64,000 bases of DNA, from the NCBI GenBank assembly GCA_017163975.1, contig JAFFSR010000309.1, positions 3,370,001 through 3,434,000 on the forward strand. Reading direction: 5' to 3'. A model generated the notes under the pieces. It was not told the DNA's origin. It saw nothing but the letters and a program-made list of their open reading frames with translations, and searched no databases. Each line of letters begins with the position of its first letter. Position 1 is the stretch's first letter. Source of the stretch: Anastatus disparis (Eukaryota > Arthropoda > Insecta > Hymenoptera > Eupelmidae). The translations under genes were made by a program, and so were the position numbers. Positions 23,486 through 36,010 of the stretch are shown here, piece by piece.

Positions 23486-24486
23486 CACCTAAACCTATAA
23501 ACCCTATACCCATATACCCCAAACCCATAGACCCTAAATCCATTAACCATATATCCCCAATCCATAAATCCTAAGCCTATAAAATCGTAACCCATGAACT
23601 CCAAGCCCATAAGCCCGGAGCCCATAAACTATAAACCCTAAACCCAGCATTCATAAATTCTAAACCCATAGATCTGAAACCCAAAACCCATAACTTCCAA
23701 GTCTATGAACCATGAACCCATGAATCGTTAATCCTGAATCCATTCATCCTAAACCCTTTAATCCTATACCTATGAACCCCAAATCCATAAACCTTAAACC
23801 CTTAAACCCTAAATCCATAAACCTTCAACCTGTGAACCCGAAATCCCATAAATTCTTCACCCATGAAACCTAAACCTCGAACCCATAAACCCATAAACGC
23901 GAAACCCATAGACCGTGGACCCATAAACCCTAAACCCTTAATCTATGAATCCTGAACCCCTCAATCTGAAGTTTATTGATCCTTTACCCATAAACCCAGA
24001 AACACTGGACCCCTATACTCTTAACTCGTAACCTCACAACCCATAAGCCCCGAACCCAGAAAATGTAGATCTTTATACCCTAAACCTATAAACCCAAAAC
24101 CCCTAATCCATAAATTCCAAACCCCCTAATTCAAAACCTATTAATCCTGAACCCATAAACCCTAGACCTATATACTCTCAACTCATAAACCATAGTCCCC
24201 GAATCCATAAATTAAATACCATAAATCCAAAACCCATAAACTTTTGACCCAAAAACCATTAACCCTAAACCCATAAGCCCAAAAACATAAACCATAAACC
24301 CTAAACCATTGAACGCTAAAACCATGAACCCTAAACGCATAAACTCTTAACTTTTAGACCCTAAACCCATAAACCTCAAATCCATAGCCCCTCAACTCAT
24401 GAGCCTTAAGCCTATAAACCATAAACCCCAAATCCATGAATCCCAAACCATTAAATCCTAAAACCATTAACCCTAACCTAAAACCC

Positions 24487-25500
24487 CAAACCCATAAGCT
24501 CCGAGCCCATAAACCATGAACCAAAAAACCTTAAACCCCAAATTCATAAATCCTAAACTCTATAAAACTATACCCATGCACATTAAACCCATAAACCAAG
24601 TACCCCTAAACCCTAAACCCGAATCTCATTAACCCTAATCTCATTAGCCCAAAGCCTATGAACCCCAAACCAAAAACCCATAGATCCTGAGCCTTTGAAT
24701 TTCGAACCCATAAACCCACAACCCATAAACCCAAAGCCCTTATATCATGAACCCTGAATTCCTAATCAATAAATCCTAAGCCCTTGTATTTGAGATCTAT
24801 ATACTTTTAACCCATTAACCCTAAACCCATAAACTCATAAATCTTCAACTCTAAATCCATAAATCCTAAACCTATAAACCCTAGCCCCATATACCCTTAA
24901 TCGATAAACCCTAAACTCATAAACTTCTAACCCATAAACCATTAAACAATAACCGCAAATACATAAATCCTAAATCCTAATCCCTCAAACCCCAAACCCA
25001 TAAGCTCCGAGCCCATAAACCATGAACCCAAAAACCTTAAACCCCAAATTCATAAATCCTAAACTCTATAAAACTATACCCATGCACATTAAACCCATAA
25101 ACCAAGTACCCCTAAACCCTAAACCCGAATCTCATTAACCCTAATCTCATTAGCCCAAAGCCTATGAACCCCAAACCAAAAACCCATAGATCCTGAGCCT
25201 TTGAATTTCGAACCCATAAACCCACAACCCATAAACCCAAAGCCCTTATATCATGAACCCTGGATTCCTAATCAATAAATCCTAAGCCCTTGTATTTGAG
25301 ATCTATATACTTTTAACCCATTAACCCTAAACCCATAAACTCATAAATCTTCAACTCTAAATCCATAAATCCTAAACCTATAAACCCTAGCCCCATATAC
25401 CCTTAATCGATAAACCCTAAACTCATAAACTTCTAACCCATAAACCATTAAACAATAACCGCAAATACATAAATCCTAAATCCTAATCCCTCAAACCCCA
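24487..25500. repeat. Recent 507-bp tandem duplication in the array
   Basis: Two copies, about 24487-24993 and 24994-25500, are nearly identical, whereas neighbouring array units are highly diverged. The offset is fixed by CATAAGCTCCGAGCCCATAA at about 24493 and again about 507 bp later. I noticed only two differences by eye (GAACCAAAAAACC/GAACCCAAAAACC and CCCTGAATTCC/CCCTGGATTCC). Confidence 0.9.
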
Positions 25501-27829
25501 AACCCATAAGCCCAAAGCCCATAAACCATGAACGCCAATCCCCAAATCTATAATGCTTAAACCCCTGAATCCTTAACATATGAACCCTAAGTTCTAAACC
25601 AATAAACCATAAACTTATAAACCCTGAACCCCAAATTTATGAGTTGTAAACCCCTAAATGCTAAACATAGAAACCCCAAACCCATAAAACCCTAAACCCG
25701 TAATACCTAGATTGATAAACCCTAAACCCATGAATCCTAAACCCTAAACCGATAAACCCTAAACCTATATGCCCCAACCCCATAAACCATAACCCTTAAC
25801 CCTAAATCCATAAATCCTCAACACATGAACTCTCAACCTATACACCCTAAACCCCAAACCCATAATCACATAATTCCTAGACCCCAAATTCAAGAATCCT
25901 AAACCTATAAACCCATAAACCCCAAACCCATGAACCCTAGACCCATATACCCCAAACTCATAAACCTCAAACCTATAAACCCTTAACCCAAAAATCATAA
26001 ACCCCCAATCCATAAATCCTAAACCCATAAACCCTTAACCCATAAACCCCAAACCGATAAGTCCCAAGCCCATAAACTATAAACCCTAAACCCAGAATTC
26101 ATAAATTCTAAGCCCTTAGATCCGAAACCCAAAATCCATAAACCCCAAGCCCATGTGCCATAAACCCATAAATCCTTAACCCTAAATCCATTAATCCTTA
26201 ACCATTTAATACTACACCTATGAACTAAAAACCCATAAATTCTTAACCCATCAAACCTAAACCTCGAACTCATCAACCCATTAACGCCAAACCCATAAAC
26301 CGTAGATCCATATACCTTGAACTCAGAAACCCTGAACCCCTAATCCATGAATCCTGAACCCCTCAATCTGAAGTCTATTGATCCTAAAACCATAAAGACT
26401 AGACCCTTATACTCTTAACTCATAAACCCTTTACCCATAAACCCCGAACCCACAAAATGTAGATCCATGTACCCTTAACCCATTAACCCAAAACCTCTAA
26501 TCCATAAATCCGAAACCCCCTAATCCAAAACCTAATAATCCTGAACAAATTAATCCATAAACCCTAGACCTATATACTCTTAACTAATGAACCTCAAGCC
26601 CATAAACCATGGTCCCCTAATCCATAAAATAAATACCTTAATTCCTCAACCCATAAACCATTAACCCTAAACCCATAGGCCCAAAATCCATGACCTATAA
26701 ACCCTAAACACCACATCCATAAATCCCAAACCCTTTAATCCTAAACTCATAGACCCGAAACCATCAAACCCTAAACCCATGAACCCTAAACCCATAAACT
26801 TCTAACCTTTAAACCCTAAATCCATAAACCTTAAATTCATAGACCCTCAAGCCATAAACCCTGAGCCCCAGACCGATAAGCACCAAGCCCATAAACCATT
26901 AACCCCAAATTCATTATTCCCAAACCCTTAAATCCTAAACATATTAACCCTAACACCATAAGCAAAAACCCCGAACCCATAAACCCCGAGCCTATAAACC
27001 ATGAACATATTAACCCCAAACCCCAAGTTCATAAATCCTAAGCTCTATAATACTATACCCTTGCACCTTGAACCCATAAACCCAGTATCTCTAAACCCTA
27101 CACCCGAATCTTATGGACCCCAAACCTATGAGCCCCGAACCCATGAACCCAAACCCATAAATGATAAACCCGTGAACCCTTAACCCCAAATCCATAAACC
27201 ACAAACCGTTAGATCCTAAATCCATAAACCCTAAACCCATAAACCCCAAACCCATAAGCCCCGACCAAAAAACCATATACCCTAAACTCCGAATCCATAT
27301 TTTCTAAGACCTTAGATCCCAAACCCATGAATCTCGAACTCAAAACCCATAGACCCCAAGCTCATAAATCCTTAACCCCAAATCCATTAATCCTAAACTT
27401 CTTATTCCTATACCTATGAACCCTGAACCCATAAACCTCAAACCCTTGAACCCTAAATCCATAAACCACCAACCTATGAATCTTTAACCCATAAATACCC
27501 AACCCGTAAACCATGAACCTGAAATTCATAAATCCTAAACTCTTAAATCCTAAATCCATGGACCCTAAACCAGTACACCTCAGAACCATAACCCCTAATT
27601 CCATATACCCTAAACCGATGAATCCTTAGCATAGAAACCTCTAACCCATAAGTCATAAGCCCATAAAGCATAAACCCTAAACCCCGAATAAAAATCCTAA
27701 ACCCTCATATCCTAAACGTATACATCCTATTCCCTTAAATCCTTAACCAATCAACCCTTAACCCATTAACCCTGAGCCCCGAACCCATAAACCCCAAGCC
27801 CATAAACCATAAACTCATAAATTCTTGTA

Positions 27830-28182
27830 AGAGCGCAGTGGCAAAATGGATAGAGCTCTTGCCTTCAACGCAGAGGGCATGGGTTCGAATCCTGGCCAGG
27901 TACCTCTGAACTTTTTTTTCGAAAGAACATTAGCCTATGTGCCATTTATATCGCGACTCTTAAAAATCCGACCTCATTGGGTATCGGTTGATTGTTGGTC
28001 ACAAAAGTGGCTGATTATCCAACGGTAGTCAAAGTTTTTGATATGATGGATCTGACAGTCTAGCCTGATGTCATGTGTTAAACAGTACCGGGCGGGGCCT
28101 CCCTCGACTTCACTATGGAAAAAAGGTTAATCATATAGTAGACAATATCCTTTATACATTATTCTACAAAAAAAAAAAAAAA
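27830..28182 (+). mobile_element. tRNA-derived SINE
   Basis: An insert of about 350 bp in the array starts with a tRNA-like head. It has an A box (AGTGGCAAAATGGATAGAGC, about 27837-27856) and a perfect B box (GGTTCGAATCC, about 27891-27901) at normal spacing. A unique body follows, ending in an A15 tail near 28168-28182. This is the standard layout of a SINE transcribed by RNA polymerase III. The tRNA of origin is unclear. Target duplications are hard to define inside the repeat. Confidence 0.8.
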
Positions 28183-29463
28183 CTCTTCAATCCTATAGCT
28201 ATGAACCCTAAACCCATAAACCTTAAATCCTAAATCCATAAACCACAAACCTATTGATCCAAAACCCATAAATTCTTAACCCACAAAGTCTAAAACTCAA
28301 CACAATAAACCTTTACACTCTCAACTCATGAACCCCGAAACTTATAAACCCCGAATCCATAGACCTCAAGCCCATGGACTATAGTCCCCTATACCATAAA
28401 TCCGAAAGCCTTAAATCCTAAACCCATAAACCCTCAACCCATAAACCATTAACCCTAAACCCATAAGCCCAAAGCTCATAAACCATAAACCCTCAACCTT
28501 AAATCCATAAATCCCAAATCCATAAGCCCTAAGTCCATAACCTATAAACCCTTAACTCCAAAACTATAAATCCTAAACCCTAAATTCCTTAACATATAAA
28601 CCCTCAACCTATACACCCTAAGCCCCAAACCGATGGACCCCAAGCCGATAATCCCTAAACATATAAACCCTAAATCTATCAATCCTAACCCCCTAAATGC
28701 TAAACCAAATAACCCTAAACCCCAGACCCATGTAATCTAGGTCCATAAACCCTAAACCTATAAACCCTTAACTCATAAATCCTAAAATATGAACCGATAA
28801 ACCCTAAGCCTATAAGCCTCAAGCCCATAAACCCTTAACCCTAAATTCATTAATTCTAAACCCTTAAGTTCTAAACCCATAAACAACGAATCCATAAGCA
28901 CCAAGCCCATTAACAGTAAACCCTAAATCCATAGATCCTAATCCCCTAAATCCAGAACCTATAAACCTTAATCCCATAAACCATAGACTCATAAACCCTA
29001 AACCTATTAACCTCAAACTCATAAGCCCCAAGCCCATAATCCATGAACCCTAAATCCATTAAACCTAGACGAATGAATCCTAAACCCTGAACCGATAAAC
29101 CCTAAACCTATAAGCTCTAAGCACATAAACCATAAACCCTTAACCATGAACCCATACATCCCGAACCCATAAACCCTTAACTGATAAACTCTCAACCCAT
29201 ATACCATAAACCCAAAACCCATAAAACCCCAAGCCCATGAACCCATAAACCCTTAGCCCCAAATTCATAAATCCTAAATCCTAATCCTATAAACCCTAAG
29301 CCCATAGTCCATAAGCCCATAAACCATAGTCCCCTAGTCCACAAATCCAAAAGCCTTAAATCCTTAACCCATAAATCATTAACCCCAAACCGATAAGCCC
29401 AAAGCCCAAGAACCATAAACCCTAAACCACAAATCTATAAATCCTAAACCCTAAAATCCTTAA

Positions 29464-29892
29464 GAGGCGGTCGGAACCAAATTGGTGACTTGCGGTATAT
29501 GTCAAGTCAGCATTTTTCGCTTTACGATAGTATTTTGTATATTTTTATGGCTTCAACTATTTCAAATTATTCTTTATATACATGACTAGAGGAAATGATT
29601 ATATTTTTACTATATGAATAAGTAAATAAATTATTATAAGCATTTATTACAAATATCAAACTGACTTGACATATACCGCATGCAAAAAACTGTCGTGTCG
29701 ATTGTTAGGTGGGATTTTTCGCTTTATAACAATATTTTGTATACTTTTGTGGCTTTCACTATTTTAAATTATTCTTTACATACATGACTAGAGGAAATGA
29801 CTATATTTTTACCATATTAATAAATGAATAAATTATTATAAGCATTTATTACAAGCACCGAACTAAGTCACCGATTTGGTTCCGACCGCCTC
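29464..29892. mobile_element. TTAA-flanked element, family F, with internal duplication
   Basis: A 429-bp insert in the array lies between TTAA at 29460-29463 and 29893-29896. The terminal inverted repeat is GAGGCGGTCGGAACCAAAT followed by TGGTGACTT. Unlike the other TTAA elements it is not a full palindrome: a block of about 150 bp (ATTTTTCGCTTTA ... ATTATTATAAGCATTTATTAC) occurs twice in direct orientation, at about 29512-29652 and 29715-29852. A CTGACTTGACATATACCGCA phrase between the copies is the complement of the left subterminal sequence. Confidence 0.85.
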
Positions 29893-30164
29893 TTAACATA
29901 TGAACCCTCAACCTATACACCCTAAGCCCCGAACCGATGAATCCAAAGCCGATAAACCTTAAACACATAAACCCTAAACCCTAAATCCATCAATCCTAAG
30001 CCCCTAAATGCTAAACCAAGAAACCCTAAATCCATACACCCCAAACCCATGAAATCTAGGCCCATAAACCTCAAACCTATAAACCGTTAACCCATAAATC
30101 ATAGAACCTAAACCGATAAACCCCAAATCTATAAGCCTCAAGCCTATGAATCATAGACCCTTAA

Positions 30165-30545
30165 GAAGGGGCCGAACTATCTGTCTTTGTCTAATAGCGT
30201 TTTTCATTATTTATATAAACACTATCCTTTATAACAAGAAAAAAATAGCAGCCCCCGCTAGATATTAGTATAATTAGTAAATTTTGTAATAACAAACAAA
30301 TTTTTTTACTGCGTAGTTTTTGAATAATTAGAGACCTACCAAAAAAAGATAGGTTATATTCTAGATTGCTAGTAGGTCTCTAATTAGTCAAAAACTATGC
30401 GGTAAAAAATTTGATTGTTATTACGAATTTTACTAATTATACTAATATCTAGCGGGGGCTGCTATTTTTTTCTTGTTACAAAGGATAGTGTTTATATAAA
30501 TAATGAAAAACGCTATTAGACAGAGACAGATAGTTCGGCCCCTTC
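30165..30545. mobile_element. TTAA-flanked foldback MITE, family B copy 2
   Basis: A 381-bp insert in the array lies between TTAA at 30161-30164 and TGAA at 30546-30549, a one-base change in the target copy. It has the same ends and arms as the copy at 17927-18307 (GGCCGAACTATCTGTCTTTG; CAGCCCCCGCTAGATATTAG). The arms pair closely. Confidence 0.85.
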
Positions 30546-31245
30546 TGAACCCTAAATCTATAAATTCGAAACCCATAAACCCACAAAACTCCAAACCCAT
30601 AAGCGCCACGCCCATTAGCCCCAAACCTATACATCCTGAGCCCATTAACCCTAAACCCCTAACCTATAAACCCCAAACCCTAAATCCATAAATCCTAATC
30701 CCTTAAATCCAGAATCCATAAGCCCTTAACCCATAAATCCCAAACCCATAAACCCTAAACCCATTAACCCCAAACTCATAAGCCAAAAGCCCATAATCCA
30801 TAAACCTTAATCCCAGAAATCCTAAACCCATAAACTCTTTAATTGTAAACCATAAACCCTGAACCCCAAATCCATAAATCCTAAACATATCAACCCTCAA
30901 CCTATAAACCCTAAGCTCTAAGCTCATAAACCCTAAATCCATAAGTCGTAAACCCATAAATGATAAACCTAGAAACCTCGAACCCACAAACCCTAAACCC
31001 ATTCAACCTAGACCCATAAATCCTAAACCCATAAACCCTTAACCCTAAACCCATAAGCACAAAGTCCATAAACCATAAACCCATAAACCCCAAACCCATA
31101 CATCCTGAGCATATGAATCCTAAACCCCTAAATCCTAAACATATGAACCGTCGACTTATAAACCTTAAGCCCTAAACCCATAAACCCATAAATCCCAAAC
31201 CCCAAATCCGTAAGTCGTAAACCCTAAATGCCAAACCTAGGCTTT

Positions 31246-31719
31246 CAGCATGCACAATTACATATAGTAAGATAGGTCAGGTCCACGCAAACAGAACTTC
31301 GATTTTTTCCATGGAGCTTTTTCTTGCCATGAGTAAAAGTATATTTATAAAAGTGTATGTATTTCATACACTCTTATTTTAAATGTCTCTGTTTTGGCAC
31401 TTTACTCTTTTATAAAGATATCTGTTTTCAAGAAATTCGTATTTAAATGATTTATTCAAAAAATCGTATACACTATCATGCGATATCAATTCAATCAATT
31501 TCTTTATTACAAAATTTTTTTAATAAATAAAAGTAGTAATAGGGTTAGCACAGACCGTCAAAACAAACTCCCCACCCCACCCACTCAAAGATTACTGACC
31601 CAGAGGTTATTAACCTCGAAGCAGATGTTCTATGGAGTTTGTTTACGGTCTATAGTACCCTTGAATGTTAATAAATAAATAAACAATATTTTAAAATTTT
31701 TAACTTTTATTTATTATAT
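31246..31719. other. Unassigned sequence at the array edge
   Basis: The heptamer array stops at about 31245 and gives way to ordinary AT-rich sequence. A C-rich patch at 31570-31600 is too short to interpret. No gene is seen. Confidence 0.4.
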
Positions 31720-31977
31720 TGTCACACACACATAAACACACATACACACATTTTATTGTTAACGCACACGGAAATAAGATTTTTATGTATTTTAAATTTA
31801 AATGTTAACACACACATACATGAATATTTTGAAAACTTTTATTTTTTACAAATATTTTGTCATTTTAGCATATTTGAAATTTTTTTTGTTGACGCACACA
31901 AGTCTCGAATACTTGCAGTCTATGATCTTTTTATATAAGTTGTTTTCTATAGAATTAATAGTTAACGTTAACAATAT

Positions 31978-32019
<42 letters not shown>

Positions 32020-32140
32020 GCACGCACACACACACACACACACATACACACATTTTATTGTTAACGCACACGGAAATAAGATTTATATGATAATGTTACC
32101 ACACACTTACACGAATATTTTGAAAACTTTTCACAAATAC
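31720..32140. repeat. Duplicated segment around a (CA)n microsatellite
   Basis: The phrase ACACACATTTTATTGTTAAC followed by GCACACGGAAATAAGATTT occurs near 31745 and again near 32047. Both are followed by ATGTTA[A/C]CACACAC and GAATATTTTGAAAACTTTT. This indicates a direct duplication with a period of about 303 bp. A (CA)n tract with CGCA interruptions lies between, at about 31981-32045. Frames rich in Thr-His across it are repeat artefacts. Confidence 0.8.
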
Positions 32141-32392
32141 TCATCGAATAATTATAAAAATAGATCTTCATTCTGGCAATGTATTACGTCCAACGCACAT
32201 TCAGGACATAACCATAGATCGCATGCTTCACATCTCTTTCATAGTCTAATAACCTTCTTTAAAAGACTGCTTTGAACATCCCCAGCATATGTCTTGGCGT
32301 CGTCGCGGCCTATCAGCTATCAGGTTAGGGCGACGATTCCTCAATGATATTATCCGCTCTTGTTCCCGCCTTCTTGCTTTTATTTCTCTCAA

Positions 32393-32647
32393 TCAATGTT
32401 GTATCCGTCGCACAAATCGGGCCGATTTTCTCCTTAATTTTTGCATTTTTTTCCTACAATAAATTCTAACTACATCCAGCAAATACTGCTGACGAGACTC
32501 TTCGATTCGGTTTTGCCTGTACAGCTCGATGAGATCTTCAGCTTCTATCTCCTCCTCTGTGATGTTTGGCGGAGGAGGAATGAAATCAGGATCTTCTCTC
32601 CGATTCTCGACAGTTTTGGCGTTGGACCAGTACCTAGAATCTACTGA
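32393..32647 (-). pseudogene. Unrecognised coding-like fragment
   Basis: A minus-strand open frame of 84 codons without an ATG stands out by higher GC content. It reads as a proline cluster (FIPPPPNITEEE), an acidic helix (EAEDLIELYRQNRIEESRQQ), then a basic C-terminus (RKKMQKLRRKSARFVRRIQH) and a stop. The charge pattern and codon composition suggest real coding ancestry, perhaps a terminal exon or a transposon protein tail. No family is recognised. Downstream GC-richer sequence at 32280-32390 is not open. Confidence 0.35.
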
Positions 32648-34380
32648 TCATGTATCTTTATAACTAAGAGAAAGTGTTAAAGTACAATTACAAACATGCA
32701 AGTAGAGCAAGATTCTCAAGAAAAAAACAATAATAAACTTGATAAAAAACCAATCAAACAGAAAGTTACAAGTACAAAAAAAAATATTAAAAGGGAAAAA
32801 GTTTGAGATTAAACGACGCCAAACAATTTTAGAGATGATAAAGAGACTGATAAAATTAGTCTTAGATATAAGTTGAGAGATTGTATTCAAACATAGAATA
32901 TATTGCTGTTGTATGAATCATTATAAAATGTTTATTCATTTATACAATTATTAATACAATTTGGTTCATCTCAATAAAAATTTTTAAATAAATGATTTTG
33001 TTGTTTATTCATAAATATTTAGACATTTTCTTACTACTTTTTAATGATTTATTATTGTCAATGCCTATTTCATTTTAAAAAGTATTTAATGACATAAAAT
33101 ACTCTCACTAAACGTAGTATGACATTATACTTAATTGACACTTATAAAAAAGTAGTGTTCATTTACCGGATAACAGTATTTATTCACTAGAACTAAGCGT
33201 TCATTTACTAATTTCTGGGGAATATTTACAAGTATTGTTTAATAGAAAATATTCTCTTAATTATTTATTTGAGAAATGACGTTCAATTTAAAGTATTACT
33301 ATTTGTAAATCATACATGAAAAGATTTTTACTTCAAATCTCTTTCTATGTTTTATTATTGAATTATAAAAATTAGCATTTTCTTATTTGTTTATTTACTG
33401 GTGCGGTCACCCTATAACATTACAAAAAATATGCCCAAAATTGTAATAAAAACCTTTAAAAATTATTGAACTCAAAAATGTATTCAATGTACACAATATT
33501 TTTGAGAATATTTTCTACGCAAATTTATAATCAATAAAAATTAAATTATTATAAAGTTTTTAAATAAAAAAATTAAAATAAAAATGGTGCTGTTAATTAA
33601 GATGTTGGGCATTACTTTAATCGCTGATACGAATAAAAGTCGAATCAAGTATCATAATTGAATGAAATGATTAAGGAGTCATAAACTGTATTTGCTCTAT
33701 CAAAAAAATTCAATTAATATTAGGCAATTTTTAATAAAATTATTAGCTCTCATTTTAAAAGTTTTTTGAAAAGAATAACCTCATCAAAATTACTTCCATT
33801 ATATTTAAGTATAATTTCTAAAGAGCAATACGACATAATTTCAAATATTATCATATTATTTATGAAAAAATATTTCATTGTATATCAATAGACATTTTAA
33901 AATAGGACTAAATCTTATTTTTTATACTCATCAGGCATCATACTATATATTTTTTTGGGATGTATTAAAACATCCATACTATAAATTGTATTGTATAAAA
34001 TAAAACAATCACTTGCTCATAAGAATTTATTAATATTTTACTAGCATTACCAAACTCAATATAATAAGTAGACATTTGATTAGTGATTTTATAAGATTAA
34101 TTACAAATAATGTCTCAAGAAGTGAATTATATTAGGAATTTAGAAAAAATTTTAAAATAAATATGTTACGTGAGGTACAATACAATATATAATGTAGTGT
34201 ATAAAATATGTAATATAATCCACTTGCATAAAATAATCTTCACTTTTATTTTAGAGCAGTGAAACACATAATTTTGAATGTATTTTGAAAATATTCATAT
34301 ATGTTTACCTTTAAAAGAAATGTCTAAAATGTTTGTGGTACTTATAGCGAAATCATTACATATTAAGCCCTCTTTACATG
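32648..34380. other. Unassigned AT-rich sequence
   Basis: There are no frames longer than about 80 codons and no bounded repeats that I can define. The ends are the coding-like fragment on one side and the hAT target site on the other. Confidence 0.45.
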
Positions 34381-34608
34381 CACACATTCAGGCCCGGACT
34401 AAAGGGGAAGCTAGGGGGGCCGAAGCCCCGGGCCCCACTGATTCACGGGCCCTGCTAAAACAATTTTAATATTCGAAAAAAAATAATCTTTTTATTCTTT
34501 GTGTAATAAAAAATTTAATTATGATAAATATTTAATCTTAATTAAAGTATTGTTTTCTTATTATTTTTATTATTTTTTATGAACATCATCAACATTATTT
34601 ATAAGCTG

Positions 34609-34611
<3 letters not shown>

Positions 34612-34642
<31 letters not shown>

Positions 34643-34725
34643 GTCGTCATCGTCATCGTCGTCGTCGTCGTCGTCGTCATCGTCCTCATCATCATCACCA
34701 TCGTCATCATCATCATTATTGCTAG
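34612..34725. repeat. (CAT)n/(CGT)n microsatellite
   Basis: A run of CAT triplets grades into CGT triplets and back to CAT. It directly abuts the 5' truncation point of the LINE fragment. Confidence 0.95.
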
Positions 34726-36010
34726 CGTCGGAAGTGCGAAAAGTGCTTTCAGCGACGCGTCAGGCTTTGAGCAGAACGGTGTGCGGACGAATATAGATGA
34801 TCTTCTGGAAATAATGAGGAATCATGATCTTCTGATAGAGGAAATGAAGAAAGAAGTTCAAGTCATGCAGGAAGCTCTGAAAAAGAACACGAATCTCAAG
34901 ATTCAAAGTGCAGTGAAAAGATAACAGGTTCACCTGAAGCATGCCGTTGACCAGAAAGAACAGGTTAGGAGGAAGGCGAATCGTATCAAGGATGATGTAG
35001 ATCAAATTTATGATCAGCATACACAAAGGAAAATAGGGCGAAGACAAATGCACGCTGAGGTTCTTGGAGACACTGTGCTTGCATGCACTGGTTTCAAAAG
35101 GGACCGAGGCAGCGCTAGTAATAGCCCGGAGGATGTGCGGCAAAGCAAGAAGAAGAAGAAGAAAACGACGCCTGGTACTACGAAAACGTAGTCTCTTCCG
35201 CAGTCTGCGACAGATAGTAAACAGCGTCATCAGGAAGGAAAGAAAGGCAGCCTGAAGAATGAAGCAGTGGTCGTGAGGATCTCACAGGGGTCTACATACG
35301 CAGACGTTCTTGGAAAGCTTCGCGAGGAAGTCAAGCCACAGGAGAGTAGTACTGAGGTCTTGAGTGTTCGACCAGCAACCAAAGGAAACCTTATGATCCA
35401 GATCTCGAAAGAGTCGGATAGAAAGGCCTTTACTGACAACGTTAAGGTTGCAGTAGAGGGTATGGGAACCATAAGTACGGTGGAGCGGAATAGAACGATT
35501 GAGATTCGTGATCTTGACCAGATATCTACAGAGGCCGAAGTGCAGGAAGCACTGAGTAGGGTCCTAAACTCCGAGCAAAGATCTCGGAAGGTTATAATCC
35601 TTGGACCAAGTAAATTTGGATCTAAGATGGCAGTAGTCGTCCTTGATGAGACTGGGGCAAGAGCCCTTTTAAATAAGGAGCGGATTCAAATTGGGTTTGT
35701 TAACTGCAGGGTACAAAAAAGAACCATGGTAATGAGATGCCACCAATGCTTAGGCTTTGGTCACAGACAAGATCAGTGCGAGGGTCCCAACAGGTCCGCG
35801 CACTGCTACAAGTGCGGAGAGGCAGGACATACAAGGGCGACATGTCCTAATAATGCCTGCTGCTTCTTATGTCGACAGGAAAGGTGTGATGGCGAAGCTG
35901 TCAATCATTTAGCTGGTAGCGGAGTCTGCAAGGTCTTTAGGCGAGCCCTGGATACCGAAAAGAGGAAAAACCAGGAGAACTTGAAAAATTCTTGGAAAAG
36001 AGATGTTTAG
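34726..36010 (+). pseudogene. Non-LTR retrotransposon ORF1 (Gag), broken
   Basis: One reading frame runs from the microsatellite to a stop at 36008-36010, interrupted by TAA at 34922-34924 and TAG at 35189-35191. The 3' part (35192-36010) is open. It holds an RRM-like central region (LMIQISKESDRKAF ... RTIEIRDLDQISTEAEVQEA) and two CCHC zinc knuckles (CHQCLGFGHRQDQC and CYKCGEAGHTRATC) followed by a third Cys/His cluster (CFLC...H...C). This is the known layout of Gag proteins of R1/I/Jockey-type LINEs, which package their RNA. The 5' end is truncated. No endonuclease or reverse transcriptase ORF follows. Confidence 0.85.

Larger units (their letters stand above)
19840..31245. repeat. Degenerate telomere-like 7/8-mer array
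   Basis: Over 11 kb the + strand is built almost entirely from irregular copies of CCCTAAA and CCCATAAA (complement TTTAGGG / TTTATGGG) with many point changes (CCCCAAA, CCTTAAA, CCCGAGC). C-runs lie on one strand throughout, so the opposite strand is G-run-rich with potential for G-quadruplexes. A looser higher-order phrase (CATAAGCCCCAAGCCCATAA followed by ACCATAAACC) recurs every few hundred bases, for example near 20710, 21060, 21330, 26050 and 27790. It is interrupted by inserts described separately. Translation gives Gly/Leu/Phe/Tyr-rich frames (GLGFMGLGF style), which are artefacts. The heptamer resembles a plant-type telomere repeat, not the TTAGG usual in insects; I infer an interstitial satellite, not a chromosome end. 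Confidence 0.9.

Noticed and set aside
24487..25500. CRISPR-like array
   Set aside because: Repeats are long, adjacent and without unique spacers; the sequence is eukaryotic.
19825..31099. Many minus-strand frames of 60-99 codons rich in Gly, Leu, Phe, Met and Tyr
   Set aside because: They are translations of the TTTAGGG/TTTATGGG repeat; stops are rare in that frame by composition alone.
19840..31245. A true chromosome end
   Set aside because: Units are strongly degenerate, and ordinary transposon-rich sequence lies on both sides, so it is interstitial.
31802..32275. 157-codon frame
   Set aside because: It runs through the (CA)n microsatellite and duplicated flanks; composition explains its openness.
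35064..35472. Overlapping opposite-strand or alternative frames in the LINE gag
   Set aside because: They overlap the better-supported gag frame with zinc knuckles and have no motifs.
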